Origin: CAZGAQ01 sp964523405
GTDB taxonomy: Bacteria; Planctomycetota; Phycisphaerae; UBA1845; Fen-1342
DNA: 44,019 bases
Direction of reading: 5' to 3'
Assembly: GCA_964523405.1 (NCBI GenBank)
Contig: CAZGAQ010000043.1
Span: 1-44,019, forward strand
Shown here: one piece after another, positions 16,794-24,304 of the stretch
Position numbering within the stretch: position 1 is the stretch's first letter
How the letters are laid out: each line of letters opens with the position of its first letter
The notes under the pieces: model-generated
What the model was told of the DNA's origin: nothing
Database searches by the model: none
What the model saw: the letters and a program-made list of their open reading frames with translations, nothing else
Program-made: the position numbers and the translations under genes

Positions 16794-16920
16794 GGCACGG
16801 CCTTTCTGACGCGGCACGCCCGGAGCCGTGGCGTCCGCGGCATGTTATACACGACGCCGCTCCGCCGGGCGCGGCGGGAGCGGCGTCGTGTTCGTGTGGC
16901 ACAGCAGTCTGAGCCGGCGG

Positions 16921-17607
16921 CTATTCTTCCAGTACCTTGGCCCGGAACAGGGCGCCGGCCACGATGCCGCCGAGGCTCGGCACGATCAGGAACAGCCAGA
17001 GTTGGGACAGGGCCTTGCCGCCGACGAACAGGGCGGGGCCCAGGCTGCGGGCCGGATTCACCGAGACGCCCGTGATGCGGATGCCCATGATGTGGATAAC
17101 CGCGAGCGTCAGGCCGATGGCCAACCCAGCAACAGGCGTGGTCCCCTTTTTGCCGGTGGCGCCGAGGATGGCGATGAGGAACAGCAGCGTGGCGACGAAT
17201 TCGAAGATCATCGCGGCTTTCTGGTCGTAATCGCCGCCGTAACCAGGGCCCCAGCCATTCTGCCCCAGCCCGTTCTTGGCCACTTCGTACCCGGCATGGC
17301 CACCCGCGATCGCCGCCAGCACGGCCGCCCCAGCCACGCCGCCCGCGCACTGCGCGATGATGTAACCGATGAGGTCGCCAAAGCCCATGCGCCCGGCGGT
17401 GAACACGCCAAGACTGACGGCCGGGTTGACATGGCAGCCCGAGATCGGGCCGATGCCGTAGGCCATGGCGACGATCGCCAGGCCAAACGCGAGCGCGATG
17501 CCCAGCAGGCCGACGTTGCCCTCGCCGCCACCCGCGATGACGGCCGTACCACAGCCGAAGAATACCAGCGCGAACGTCCCGACCAGCTCCGCGATGTACT
17601 TTCTCAT
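16921..17607 (-). CDS. aqpZ: Aquaporin (AqpZ-like water channel)
   Basis: 228 residues, six membrane helices. The two half-helix motifs are HVNPAVS (NPA at 61-63) and SVNPARS (NPA at 184-186). Of the AqpZ aromatic/arginine filter, F41, H172 and R187 align, but the position six residues before the Arg is V181 where AqpZ has Thr. The short loops and His/Arg filter favour water over glycerol. An extended loop GLGQNGWGPGYGGDYDQ lies at 113-129. Start at ATG 17607 with AAAGGA 9 nt upstream; upstream in-frame starts would add an unrelated polar leader. Confidence 0.93.
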   Translation of the reverse strand: MRKYIAELVGTFALVFFGCGTAVIAGGGEGNVGLLGIALAFGLAIVAMAYGIGPISGCHVNPAVSLGVFTAGRMGFGDLIGYIIAQCAGGVAGAAVLAAIAGGHAGYEVAKNGLGQNGWGPGYGGDYDQKAAMIFEFVATLLFLIAILGATGKKGTTPVAGLAIGLTLAVIHIMGIRITGVSVNPARSLGPALFVGGKALSQLWLFLIVPSLGGIVAGALFRAKVLEE

Positions 17608-17634
17608 GTTTCCATTTCCTTTCTGAGCGTCCGT

Positions 17635-17650
17635 TGGTGTGTCGACACCA
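17635..17650. repeat. Inverted repeat in the aquaporin leader
   Basis: TGGTGT, four bases, ACACCA; 28-43 nt upstream of the aquaporin ATG. Could be an operator or a small hairpin in the leader. No other copy was noticed. Confidence 0.3.
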
Positions 17651-17787
17651 CCTGCCGCCGGAACGCCCCGATGTGTGCCGTCATATCCACTTTCCCGCGG
17701 TGTGCAAGCGCGAATCGGCTGCAAAGTCTGGCGCTCCACACTGCCCGCATCCGTCGCTCCGCACTTCGGCCGGTCCGGTGTGGCCGC

Positions 17788-18861
17788 CTAGCGCCGGTTG
17801 TACTCGTGCACCGCGGCGATCATGGCCACGTAGTTTTCCGCCGGCACGTAGTTCGGAATGCTGTTGCCCGAGCCGGCCGCGTAGCCGCCGCCCGGCGCGC
17901 AGCGTTGCAGGATGTCCAGCGTGCGGGCGCGGATGGCGGCGGCATCGCCCGTGGCGAGCAAGTGCACGTCCACGCCGCCGAGCACGGCCACGCGGTCGTG
18001 CCACGCGGCGTAGTATTGCTCAACGGGCTGAATCACGTCCTCAAAACTGTGCTTGCCGTCGATCCCCGTCGCGACAAGGTCCGGCATGAGGGCCGCCGTG
18101 TTGCCACACGAATGCAGCAGAAACGGGCGGCCGTGGGCGTGGGCAAGGTCCGCAAAGCGCCGGTACCACGGCACGATGTGCGCGGCCAGCCACGTCGGCG
18201 CGAGCAGTGTGCCGTGCTTATGGCCCAGATCGTCGCCGAGCCACAGGGCCGCCACGGCGTCATAGCGGCAGTAGCGGCAGAATACCCCCGCGATGAGCTG
18301 GCCGACACGCTCGATCACGGCGGCGACCAACTCCGGAGCGCGCCGTGTGGCCAGCAGGAAGTTCTGCATGCCCAGCAGGTCCATCGAGAATTCCAGCACA
18401 CCGCCACAGAAGCCGACCAGCCGCATGCCGTCCGGCAATATCGCGCTGGCGGCTTCGACCGGCCCGAAGTCGGTCGTCTCGGGTGTCGGCCACGGGTAGC
18501 GTTCGAAGTCCGCCCGCGTGGCGATCGGGCCGTGGTGCTCGTCGGCCCACTCGCGCGTCGAGGAACTCAGCGTTGACGGATCCGTGCCTTGCAGGCGCCC
18601 GAGACCAAAGGGGATCAGCGCCGAAATCTTGGTTACGTCGTAACCGAGGCGCTGTTGCAGGCGGACCGCGCGGCAAGCCGCGTCGTAGCGGGAATCGGCG
18701 CCGGTCCGGGCGGCGTCGTCCCCCAGCAGCTTGTCCACCACTTCCGGGTGCACCGCGAGCTCGAGCAGCGGAACACGGTCCGGGCGCTCGCGGCGCAATG
18801 CGGCCAGGAAACGGCGGTAATCCGGCGCAGGGGGCGGCAGGCGTTCGACGTGCGGATGCAT
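17788..18861 (-). CDS. Uroporphyrinogen decarboxylase-family protein, MtaA-like methyltransferase type
   Basis: 357 residues with the UroD TIM barrel. It lacks the N-terminal heme-pathway signature of HemE and instead carries the zinc site of corrinoid methyltransferases: H250-x-C252 in LLHSCGNTAAL, and C321 in QRCAPGGGYAAGSGNSIPNY as probable third ligand. Such proteins move methyl groups between corrinoid proteins and a thiol or other acceptor. No corrinoid protein gene is adjacent, so the substrate is unknown. ATG at 18861; poor Shine-Dalgarno sequence. Divergent from the DUF3604 gene. Confidence 0.75.
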   Translation of the reverse strand: MHPHVERLPPPAPDYRRFLAALRRERPDRVPLLELAVHPEVVDKLLGDDAARTGADSRYDAACRAVRLQQRLGYDVTKISALIPFGLGRLQGTDPSTLSSSTREWADEHHGPIATRADFERYPWPTPETTDFGPVEAASAILPDGMRLVGFCGGVLEFSMDLLGMQNFLLATRRAPELVAAVIERVGQLIAGVFCRYCRYDAVAALWLGDDLGHKHGTLLAPTWLAAHIVPWYRRFADLAHAHGRPFLLHSCGNTAALMPDLVATGIDGKHSFEDVIQPVEQYYAAWHDRVAVLGGVDVHLLATGDAAAIRARTLDILQRCAPGGGYAAGSGNSIPNYVPAENYVAMIAAVHEYNRR

Positions 18862-18922
18862 GACGGCGATTGTACCGGCAACGGGCGGGCAGGGGGGCCT
18901 GTACGGTGCGGCCGTTGCCGGT

Positions 18923-18951
18923 TGCCCAGCGGGCGTCGTCCACCTAGCATG
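18923..18951 (+). promoter_or_regulatory. Candidate promoter for the DUF3604 gene
   Basis: TTGCCC (18923-18928), 17-nt spacer, TAGCAT (18946-18951). The start point would fall about 13 nt before the ATG, leaving room for the GGAGG ribosome site. Each box matches consensus at four of six positions. Confidence 0.4.
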
Positions 18952-18970
18952 ACACGTTGGAGGTCCTGCC

Positions 18971-21445
18971 ATGCACGCGCTTGAATTGCTCGCCGATGGT
19001 GCCCTGCCATGCACGCGCCGGCACGCGCTGAAGCTCTTTGCCGCCTCATTGGGTACTGCGCTGGTCGTGCCGCGCCCGGCCCGCGGCGGCGATTTGCCCT
19101 GGGGTGAAGAGCCGACCGCCACCCGTTTGAGCGAGCAATCGACGGGCCTGAAGCTCCGCGGCAAAGGCGCCGCGATGGGTATCGCCCAGGACCTGGCGCG
19201 GCAGTTCGAACCAACGGTGGCGCTTGAACCTGGCGGGCGGCGGCTGTGGACGAGCTGGACGCAGCTCCATGAGGGGCGCGAGTCGCTGCTGCTGCGCAGC
19301 CTCACACCGGCCGACGGCGCCTGGTCGGAGCCGCTGGTCCTTGCGTCCGGGGCCGACACGAACGTCTACGACTCGGAGCTGATCGCGGTGGGCACTCGTC
19401 TGCTCGTCGTTTGGGCACAGGTTGCCCCCGGCGGCTGGACCCTCGCCGCACGCGCCATCGACCCGGCCACCGGCGAGCTGGGGCCGGTGCACGTGCTCGC
19501 GGGCGGTGCCGATCGTGGCGAATTCCACGCCCACCCGGCCGCCGCCGTGATCGGCGACGAGGTCCTGGTGGTCTGGCAGGCCCGCGAGGAGCCGGGCAGG
19601 CCCTACTGCATCCTGGGACAGCGCCTGAATCGCGATGGTCGGCCGGCCGGTAACAAGGGACTCCGTCTCGTTGATGCAGAGAACGACTGCGCTTGGCCCG
19701 CGCTTGCGAGCCACGGACAGCAGGTGGCACTCGTTTGGGACCGCACCAAGCAGGACGGTACGAGTCGCATCCACTTGGCGCTGCTCGCGCCCAATGGCGA
19801 AATCGAAGCCGACCACACCGTGTCTGGGCACCCCTCCCGCAATCTCGCCCCCGCGTGTGCTTTCTCGCCCGACGGCCAGATGCTGTGGATCGCCTGGCAC
19901 AGCGACCGCCACGGTGCGGATGGCTGGGACATGCCGCGCTGGTATCGCCTGACGGCGCTGCGGCTGGCGGATCATACGTGGCACACGCCGACCGGCGGCT
20001 GCGGGAAACCCGAGCAGGAAGAGCGCGACACCGTGCAAGGCTGCGAACTGGTGCGTCTGGCCGTGTCGCCGCGCGGAGTCGTGTGTGTCCTGGGCCGTGC
20101 GTCGCACAACTTCTACGTACAGTACTATTCGAGCGCGGGACGGTCGCCGCGCTATCGGCTGCCGGAGGACGGGTGGGGCGGGCGCGGGCGCCTGCTGCGC
20201 GGCGCGTTTGACGAGGCCGGCCTACTGTGGCTCGTGCGCCGCGACCTGGAGCGAAATGTGTTGCACTGCGCCGAAGGCCTGGCCGAGTTGGCCGGACCCC
20301 CGCCGCTGGCGCCGGACGAGGAACCGACGCGCAGCGCGCCGGTCGCGGCGCGTGACCGGATGACCGTCCCCGCCTGGCCGCCAGTGCCGCCAGCGGCCGC
20401 GGGGTTGCGACTCTACTTCGGTGACCTGCACGGACATTCGTGGCAGAGTGATGGCATGGGCGACCCGCGCGAGTCCTTCGTGCGGGCGCGCGACCTCTGC
20501 GGTGACGACTTTCACGCGCTGACCGACCACGATCACTTTGTCGGCAAGCGCCTGACCGATGCCCAGTGGGCCGAACAGAAGGAACTGGTCGAGCACTACC
20601 ACGCCACCGGCCGTTTCGTCACCTTGTTCGCCCAGGAGTGGACCACGCCGCGCGTGGGGGCCGCCCCCCACGGTTGGGGCCACTTCAATCTGTATACGGC
20701 CGACGCCGCCATGCCGCTGTGCGATCACCTGGACCCGCGCTACCGCGACCTGACCGACCTGGTTCCGGTGCTGCGTGAGCATGCCGGCCTCGCGATTCCG
20801 CATCATATTGGCTGGACGGGCATCCGCTGGGACGCGCTGGACGCCGAGCTGGTTCCCGTGGTCGAGATCTGCTCGGTGCACGGTGCGTACGAGTACGACG
20901 GCAACGAGCCCATCCGCCACCGTGGCGGGCTCCCGGGGCACTTCCTGCGCGACGGCTGGGCGGCGGGGGCCCGGGTCGGCGTGGTGGGCGGCACGGATCA
21001 GCACGGACTGATCTGGCAGCACGGCGTGTGCTGGAAGCGCAACGCGTATCGCGCGGGACTGACGGGTGTGTGGGCGCCGGAGTTGACGCGCGGGGCGCTG
21101 CTCGATGCCCTGCGGGCGCGGCGAACGTTCGCGACCAGCGGGGTCAAGCTGCAGCTGTACTTCGCGGTCAACGAAGTACTGATGGGGGGGATCGCGGAGA
21201 CGGCCGCCGCGCCGCGCGTGCAGGTTGATGTGGCCGTTCCGCCGGATGTGGGGCAGCTCGCGTGGCTGCAGATCGTCCGCGATGGCCAGGTCGTGCAGCG
21301 CTTCGGCGGCGAGGGACAGCGCAGCCGCTACACGTTTGTCGATGAGGGTGCCCCGCGCGGCGCGACGGCGTGCTACTACCTCCGCGTCGTGCTGCGCGAT
21401 AGCAACATGGCGTGGTCCAGCCCAGTCTGGGTGTGCCGCGCGTAA
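18971..21445 (+). CDS. Tat-exported protein with PHP/DUF3604 domain
   Basis: 824 residues. The N-terminus has a twin-arginine motif (TRRHALK, R16-R17) and hydrophobic stretch LFAASLGTALVV, then PRPARG, consistent with Tat export of a folded, metal-bound protein. About 60-440 is a beta-rich region of WTSWTQ / WAQ / WQAR-type blades, probably a propeller. About 475-740 is a PHP-like metal hydrolase core: LYFGDLHGHSWQSDG (H487, H489), ALTDHDHF (D519-H522), FAQEWTT and GLAIPHHIGW, then GGTDQHG. A beta-sandwich tail closes the protein. A strong GGAGG lies 7 nt before the ATG. Substrate is unknown; members of this family are annotated only as DUF3604. Confidence 0.8.
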   Translation: MHALELLADGALPCTRRHALKLFAASLGTALVVPRPARGGDLPWGEEPTATRLSEQSTGLKLRGKGAAMGIAQDLARQFEPTVALEPGGRRLWTSWTQLHEGRESLLLRSLTPADGAWSEPLVLASGADTNVYDSELIAVGTRLLVVWAQVAPGGWTLAARAIDPATGELGPVHVLAGGADRGEFHAHPAAAVIGDEVLVVWQAREEPGRPYCILGQRLNRDGRPAGNKGLRLVDAENDCAWPALASHGQQVALVWDRTKQDGTSRIHLALLAPNGEIEADHTVSGHPSRNLAPACAFSPDGQMLWIAWHSDRHGADGWDMPRWYRLTALRLADHTWHTPTGGCGKPEQEERDTVQGCELVRLAVSPRGVVCVLGRASHNFYVQYYSSAGRSPRYRLPEDGWGGRGRLLRGAFDEAGLLWLVRRDLERNVLHCAEGLAELAGPPPLAPDEEPTRSAPVAARDRMTVPAWPPVPPAAAGLRLYFGDLHGHSWQSDGMGDPRESFVRARDLCGDDFHALTDHDHFVGKRLTDAQWAEQKELVEHYHATGRFVTLFAQEWTTPRVGAAPHGWGHFNLYTADAAMPLCDHLDPRYRDLTDLVPVLREHAGLAIPHHIGWTGIRWDALDAELVPVVEICSVHGAYEYDGNEPIRHRGGLPGHFLRDGWAAGARVGVVGGTDQHGLIWQHGVCWKRNAYRAGLTGVWAPELTRGALLDALRARRTFATSGVKLQLYFAVNEVLMGGIAETAAAPRVQVDVAVPPDVGQLAWLQIVRDGQVVQRFGGEGQRSRYTFVDEGAPRGATACYYLRVVLRDSNMAWSSPVWVCRA

Positions 21446-21473
21446 ACCCGCTGCGGCTCGTGGGAGCGGTATG

Positions 21474-22325
21474 ATGTGCCGTTTTGTCGCCTATCTTGGT
21501 CCGCCGTTGCCCCTGGCTGACCTCATCACGCTGCCTGCCAACTCGCTGATCTACCAGAGCTACGCCAGTCACGAGCGCGAGGAACCGCTCAACGGTGACG
21601 GCTTCGGTGTGGCCTGGTATCCGCCCGGTGATGGTGCAGCACCGGCGTTGTTCCGCGCCATCACGCCCGCGTGGAGCAATCGCAACCTGCACGAACTGGC
21701 CCGCGTCACCCGCAGCGGCTGTATCTTCGCCCATGTCCGCGCTGCCACGCAGGTCTACGCCGTGTCTGAGGTGAATTGCCACCCGTTCACCCACGGCCGC
21801 TACACGTTCATGCACAACGGGGACGTGGGCGGTTTCGCGCAGCTCCGCCGGCGCCTGCTGAATCTGCTGTCGGACGAAGCCTTTGGACTGGTCGAAGGCT
21901 CCACAGACTCCGAGCACTTGTTCGCGCTCTTCCATGACCGCCTCGCGGAACTCACCGAGCCCGATCCGCCCCGCGCGCTGGCCCAGGCGCTGCGCGCGAC
22001 CATCGCGCAGGTCACCGCGCTGAGCCAGGACGCAGGCCACGAGCCGTGTTATCTCAACCTGGCGGTGACCGACGGTCACTGTGCCGCGATCACGCGCTAC
22101 ACCACCGATTCCGCCGGTCGCGCGGAAAGCTTGCACATCACCCATGGCCGGCGCTACACGTGCCACGGCGGGGTGTGCCGGATGGTCGATCCGCCGGATG
22201 GCGTGGGTGCCGTGATCGTCAGTTCAGAGGCACTTAGCGAAGACAAGGGCTGGATCCCGGTGCCGGTGAATCACATGGTCGTCATCGGCCCACACCACGC
22301 CGTACAGATTGAAGCGCTCCCCTGA
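21474..22325 (+). CDS. Class II glutamine amidotransferase, YafJ/EgtC-like
   Basis: 283 residues. The N-terminal nucleophile Cys2 (M-C-R-F-V-A-Y-L-G) identifies a class II (Ntn) glutaminase. Further family motifs are NGDGFGVAWY, SGCIFAHVRAAT and NCHPFTHGRYTFMHNGDVGGF, plus TDSEHLFALF. EgtC in ergothioneine synthesis is one known function of this group, but egtB/egtD are absent, so the role is open. ATG 21474 is preferred over the adjacent ATG 21471 because it places Cys directly after Met; GGGAG lies 7 nt upstream. Confidence 0.88.
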   Translation: MCRFVAYLGPPLPLADLITLPANSLIYQSYASHEREEPLNGDGFGVAWYPPGDGAAPALFRAITPAWSNRNLHELARVTRSGCIFAHVRAATQVYAVSEVNCHPFTHGRYTFMHNGDVGGFAQLRRRLLNLLSDEAFGLVEGSTDSEHLFALFHDRLAELTEPDPPRALAQALRATIAQVTALSQDAGHEPCYLNLAVTDGHCAAITRYTTDSAGRAESLHITHGRRYTCHGGVCRMVDPPDGVGAVIVSSEALSEDKGWIPVPVNHMVVIGPHHAVQIEALP

Positions 22326-22393
22326 GAGAACTCAGCGGACGGCGCGGAATTCCCCTAACCCGCGTCGCGGGCCGCACTCGCAACGTTTCCGAC

Positions 22394-22417
22394 AGCCAAT
22401 TGACAAGCCAATTGACA
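22394..22417. repeat. Perfect 12-bp tandem repeat upstream of the rdgC-like gene
   Basis: AGCCAATTGACA occurs twice, head to tail, in the 200-bp intergenic region. Each copy contains TTGACA, but no -10 is correctly placed after either; it may be a regulator site just upstream of the promoter at 22438-22465. Confidence 0.6.
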
Positions 22418-22437
22418 GCTTTGCCGACAGGCCGTCT

Positions 22438-22465
22438 TTGACCCGCATCACACAGCCGCTATGTT
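22438..22465 (+). promoter_or_regulatory. Candidate promoter for the rdgC-like gene
   Basis: TTGACC (22438-22443), 16-nt spacer, TATGTT (22460-22465). Lies 20 bp downstream of the 12-bp tandem repeat and about 55 nt before the start codon. Confidence 0.45.
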
Positions 22466-22525
22466 CGCTTGGCTGGACGCGGACCGGTACGGTCGGGCCG
22501 GGTTCCGCTCTACAGGAGTGTCGCC

Positions 22526-23704
22526 ATGGGCTTCGCCTCCGGGCCAGTTTCGTTTCAGCGCTTTACCATCTCCGGGCGCATGCCCAAGGAGTTCGACGAC
22601 AAATTCATCGCGGCCGTCCAGGCGCGCGCCTTCGGGCATGCCCCGCCGCAACCCGACGACACGCAGGTGGGCTGGCTGGCACCGCGGCATCTGTTCGATA
22701 CGGACATCACGGCCGAGTCGATTGCCTTCGGCCGCTTTGCGTGGCTGGCGCTGCGCGTGGACAAGCTCAAGGCGCCGGCCAGCGTCGTGAAGGCGTACAT
22801 CCGGGTCGAGGAAGAGACGGCCCTGCAGGCCAAGGGACGCGACTTCCTCAGTCGCGGCGAGCGCAAGCTGGCGAAGGAAGCAGCGCTCGAGCGGGCGGCG
22901 CAGGAGGCCCGCGCGGGGGCGTTCCGCCGAATGGCCGCGTATCCCGTGCTCATCGATCTCGAACACAAAGCGGTCTACCTGGGCAACCTCAGCCAGGGTG
23001 TGGCGGACAAGCTCAGCAAGCAGTTCTCTGACACGTTCGGCGCCACGCTCGCTCCCGTCACGCCGGAGTCGCTGGCCGGCCCGATCGCGGAACGCCTCGG
23101 CGCGACGCGGGCCCTGGAGCAGCTCACGCCGTTCGTGCTCGTGAAGCCGCCGGAGGGCGTCAGCGAGGATGAGGCGGGGCCGGTTGCGGTCGACCTGAAC
23201 TTCCTGGGCAAGGAGCTGCTGACCTGGCTGTGGTACCAGATCGACGCTGCGGAAAGCCAACTGCAGGTGCGGTCCAGCGACATTGCCGTGATGATCGAGA
23301 AAACCCTGCGGCTGAAGTGCGACTTCGGCCTGACGGGGACCGACGTGATCATGACTGACGGTCCGGCGGCGTCGCCGGAAGCGCGGGCGGCGCTCCAGGT
23401 GGGCAAGCAACCGACGAAGGTCGGGCTGTTGCTGGGGGCACCCAGCGGCGAGTTTCGCTTGACGTTGGACGGCCCGCGCTTCGGGGTGTCTGGCCTGGTG
23501 GTGCCGGAGCCGGACGAGCAAGATGTCCGTGCCCGTCTTGAACAGCGCTTCGAGCTGGTCGCGGACACGGCTAGTCTGCTGGATGGGCTGTTCGAGCTGT
23601 TCCTGATGCGGCGGCTGGCGAAGACCTGGAGCCGTGAACTGGGGCTGATGTCTGCCTGGGCGGCGGGTACGCGTGCACAGAAGCTCCGGGCCGCGTCGGC
23701 GTGA
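22526..23704 (+). CDS. rdgC: RdgC-like DNA-binding (recombination-associated) protein
   Basis: 392 residues. The order of segments follows RdgC: a beta-strand opening (FQRFTISGRMP), then VGWLAPRHLFD, a helix with VVKAYIRVEEETALQAKGR, a lysine/arginine-rich linker GERKLAKEAALERAA, and FRRMAAYPVLIDLEHKAVYLG. E. coli RdgC forms a DNA-encircling ring dimer that limits RecA access. This protein is about 90 residues longer and has FLGKELLTWLWYQ in its C-terminal half. ATG 22526 with AGGAG 7 nt upstream decides the start. Monocistronic by appearance. The call rests on pattern similarity, not identity. Confidence 0.6.
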   Translation: MGFASGPVSFQRFTISGRMPKEFDDKFIAAVQARAFGHAPPQPDDTQVGWLAPRHLFDTDITAESIAFGRFAWLALRVDKLKAPASVVKAYIRVEEETALQAKGRDFLSRGERKLAKEAALERAAQEARAGAFRRMAAYPVLIDLEHKAVYLGNLSQGVADKLSKQFSDTFGATLAPVTPESLAGPIAERLGATRALEQLTPFVLVKPPEGVSEDEAGPVAVDLNFLGKELLTWLWYQIDAAESQLQVRSSDIAVMIEKTLRLKCDFGLTGTDVIMTDGPAASPEARAALQVGKQPTKVGLLLGAPSGEFRLTLDGPRFGVSGLVVPEPDEQDVRARLEQRFELVADTASLLDGLFELFLMRRLAKTWSRELGLMSAWAAGTRAQKLRAASA

Positions 23705-23752
23705 GGTCGACCGGCCAGCGGGTCTGCGGGTGAAACGGGTCCCCTTAAGGAA

Positions 23753-23779
23753 ACTGGCCGGCGGCTGTGGCCGGCCAGT
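23753..23779. terminator. Hairpin after the rdgC-like gene
   Basis: ACTGGCCGGC and GCCGGCCAGT form a perfect 10-bp stem with a 7-nt loop, 49 bp after the stop. On the minus strand it is followed by TTTCCTT, so it may serve as the distal terminator for the kinase transcript as well. Confidence 0.55.
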
Positions 23780-23824
23780 CTCGTGTTCCGAGCATGCGCG
23801 CCCCCCCGGACCCCACACGCACGC

Positions 23825-23866
23825 TACGGAGATATTCGTACACGTGTCCGCACACGCGTCTCCGTA
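23825..23866. repeat. Inverted repeat with large loop
   Basis: TACGGAGA (23825-23832) and TCTCCGTA (23859-23866) are perfectly complementary; the loop contains the smaller palindrome ACACGTGT. Function unknown. Confidence 0.4.
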
Positions 23867-24304
23867 TCATGCCGGCTCCGACTGCGTGCCGCCGCGTACC
23901 TTTCAACCGCGCTGCGCCACCTGGAGCCGTATCGGCCAGACCCGCCGGCACCCTATCGTCGCGCCGACTTGCTCCCGGTTTCCCGGTGCGCTGTGCAGCG
24001 AAGACTGCTCCTCGCCGCCACACAATCACACCGCCGGTCGGGGGCAAGCCGCCGACGTCCTCCCTTCCACGGGCACTGGCCGCATCGTCCGTTTGAACGC
24101 GACCTAACAAATTGGCGACAGACCGGCTCCGTCTTCACGATCTTTCGCGAGGAAAAAAAGAAAACCATGGCGAATGTGGCGCGCGGGGTCTTCGGCCGCG
24201 GTCCTTGGGAACACACGGCGGAATGCGGCCGCGCGCTCTCCGCCGCGACGCAGGGGTATCCACAAGGCCAGTCAGATCGAGAGGTTGCGCGCCGTGGTGC
24301 GAAT

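Larger units (their letters stand above)
23705..24304. other. 600-bp region without a convincing gene
   Basis: Between the convergent rdgC-like and kinase genes. It holds the hairpin at 23753-23779, an 8-bp inverted repeat (23825-23832 with 23859-23866, 26-nt loop) and an A-rich run at about 24152-24167 (poly-T on the minus strand). Short ORFs are present on both strands but have no recognisable domain or ribosome site. Confidence 0.6.

Noticed and set aside
14574..17075. 833-codon plus-strand reading frame
   Set aside because: Antisense to the secreted protein gene and overlaps neuC out of frame; no domain or ribosome site.
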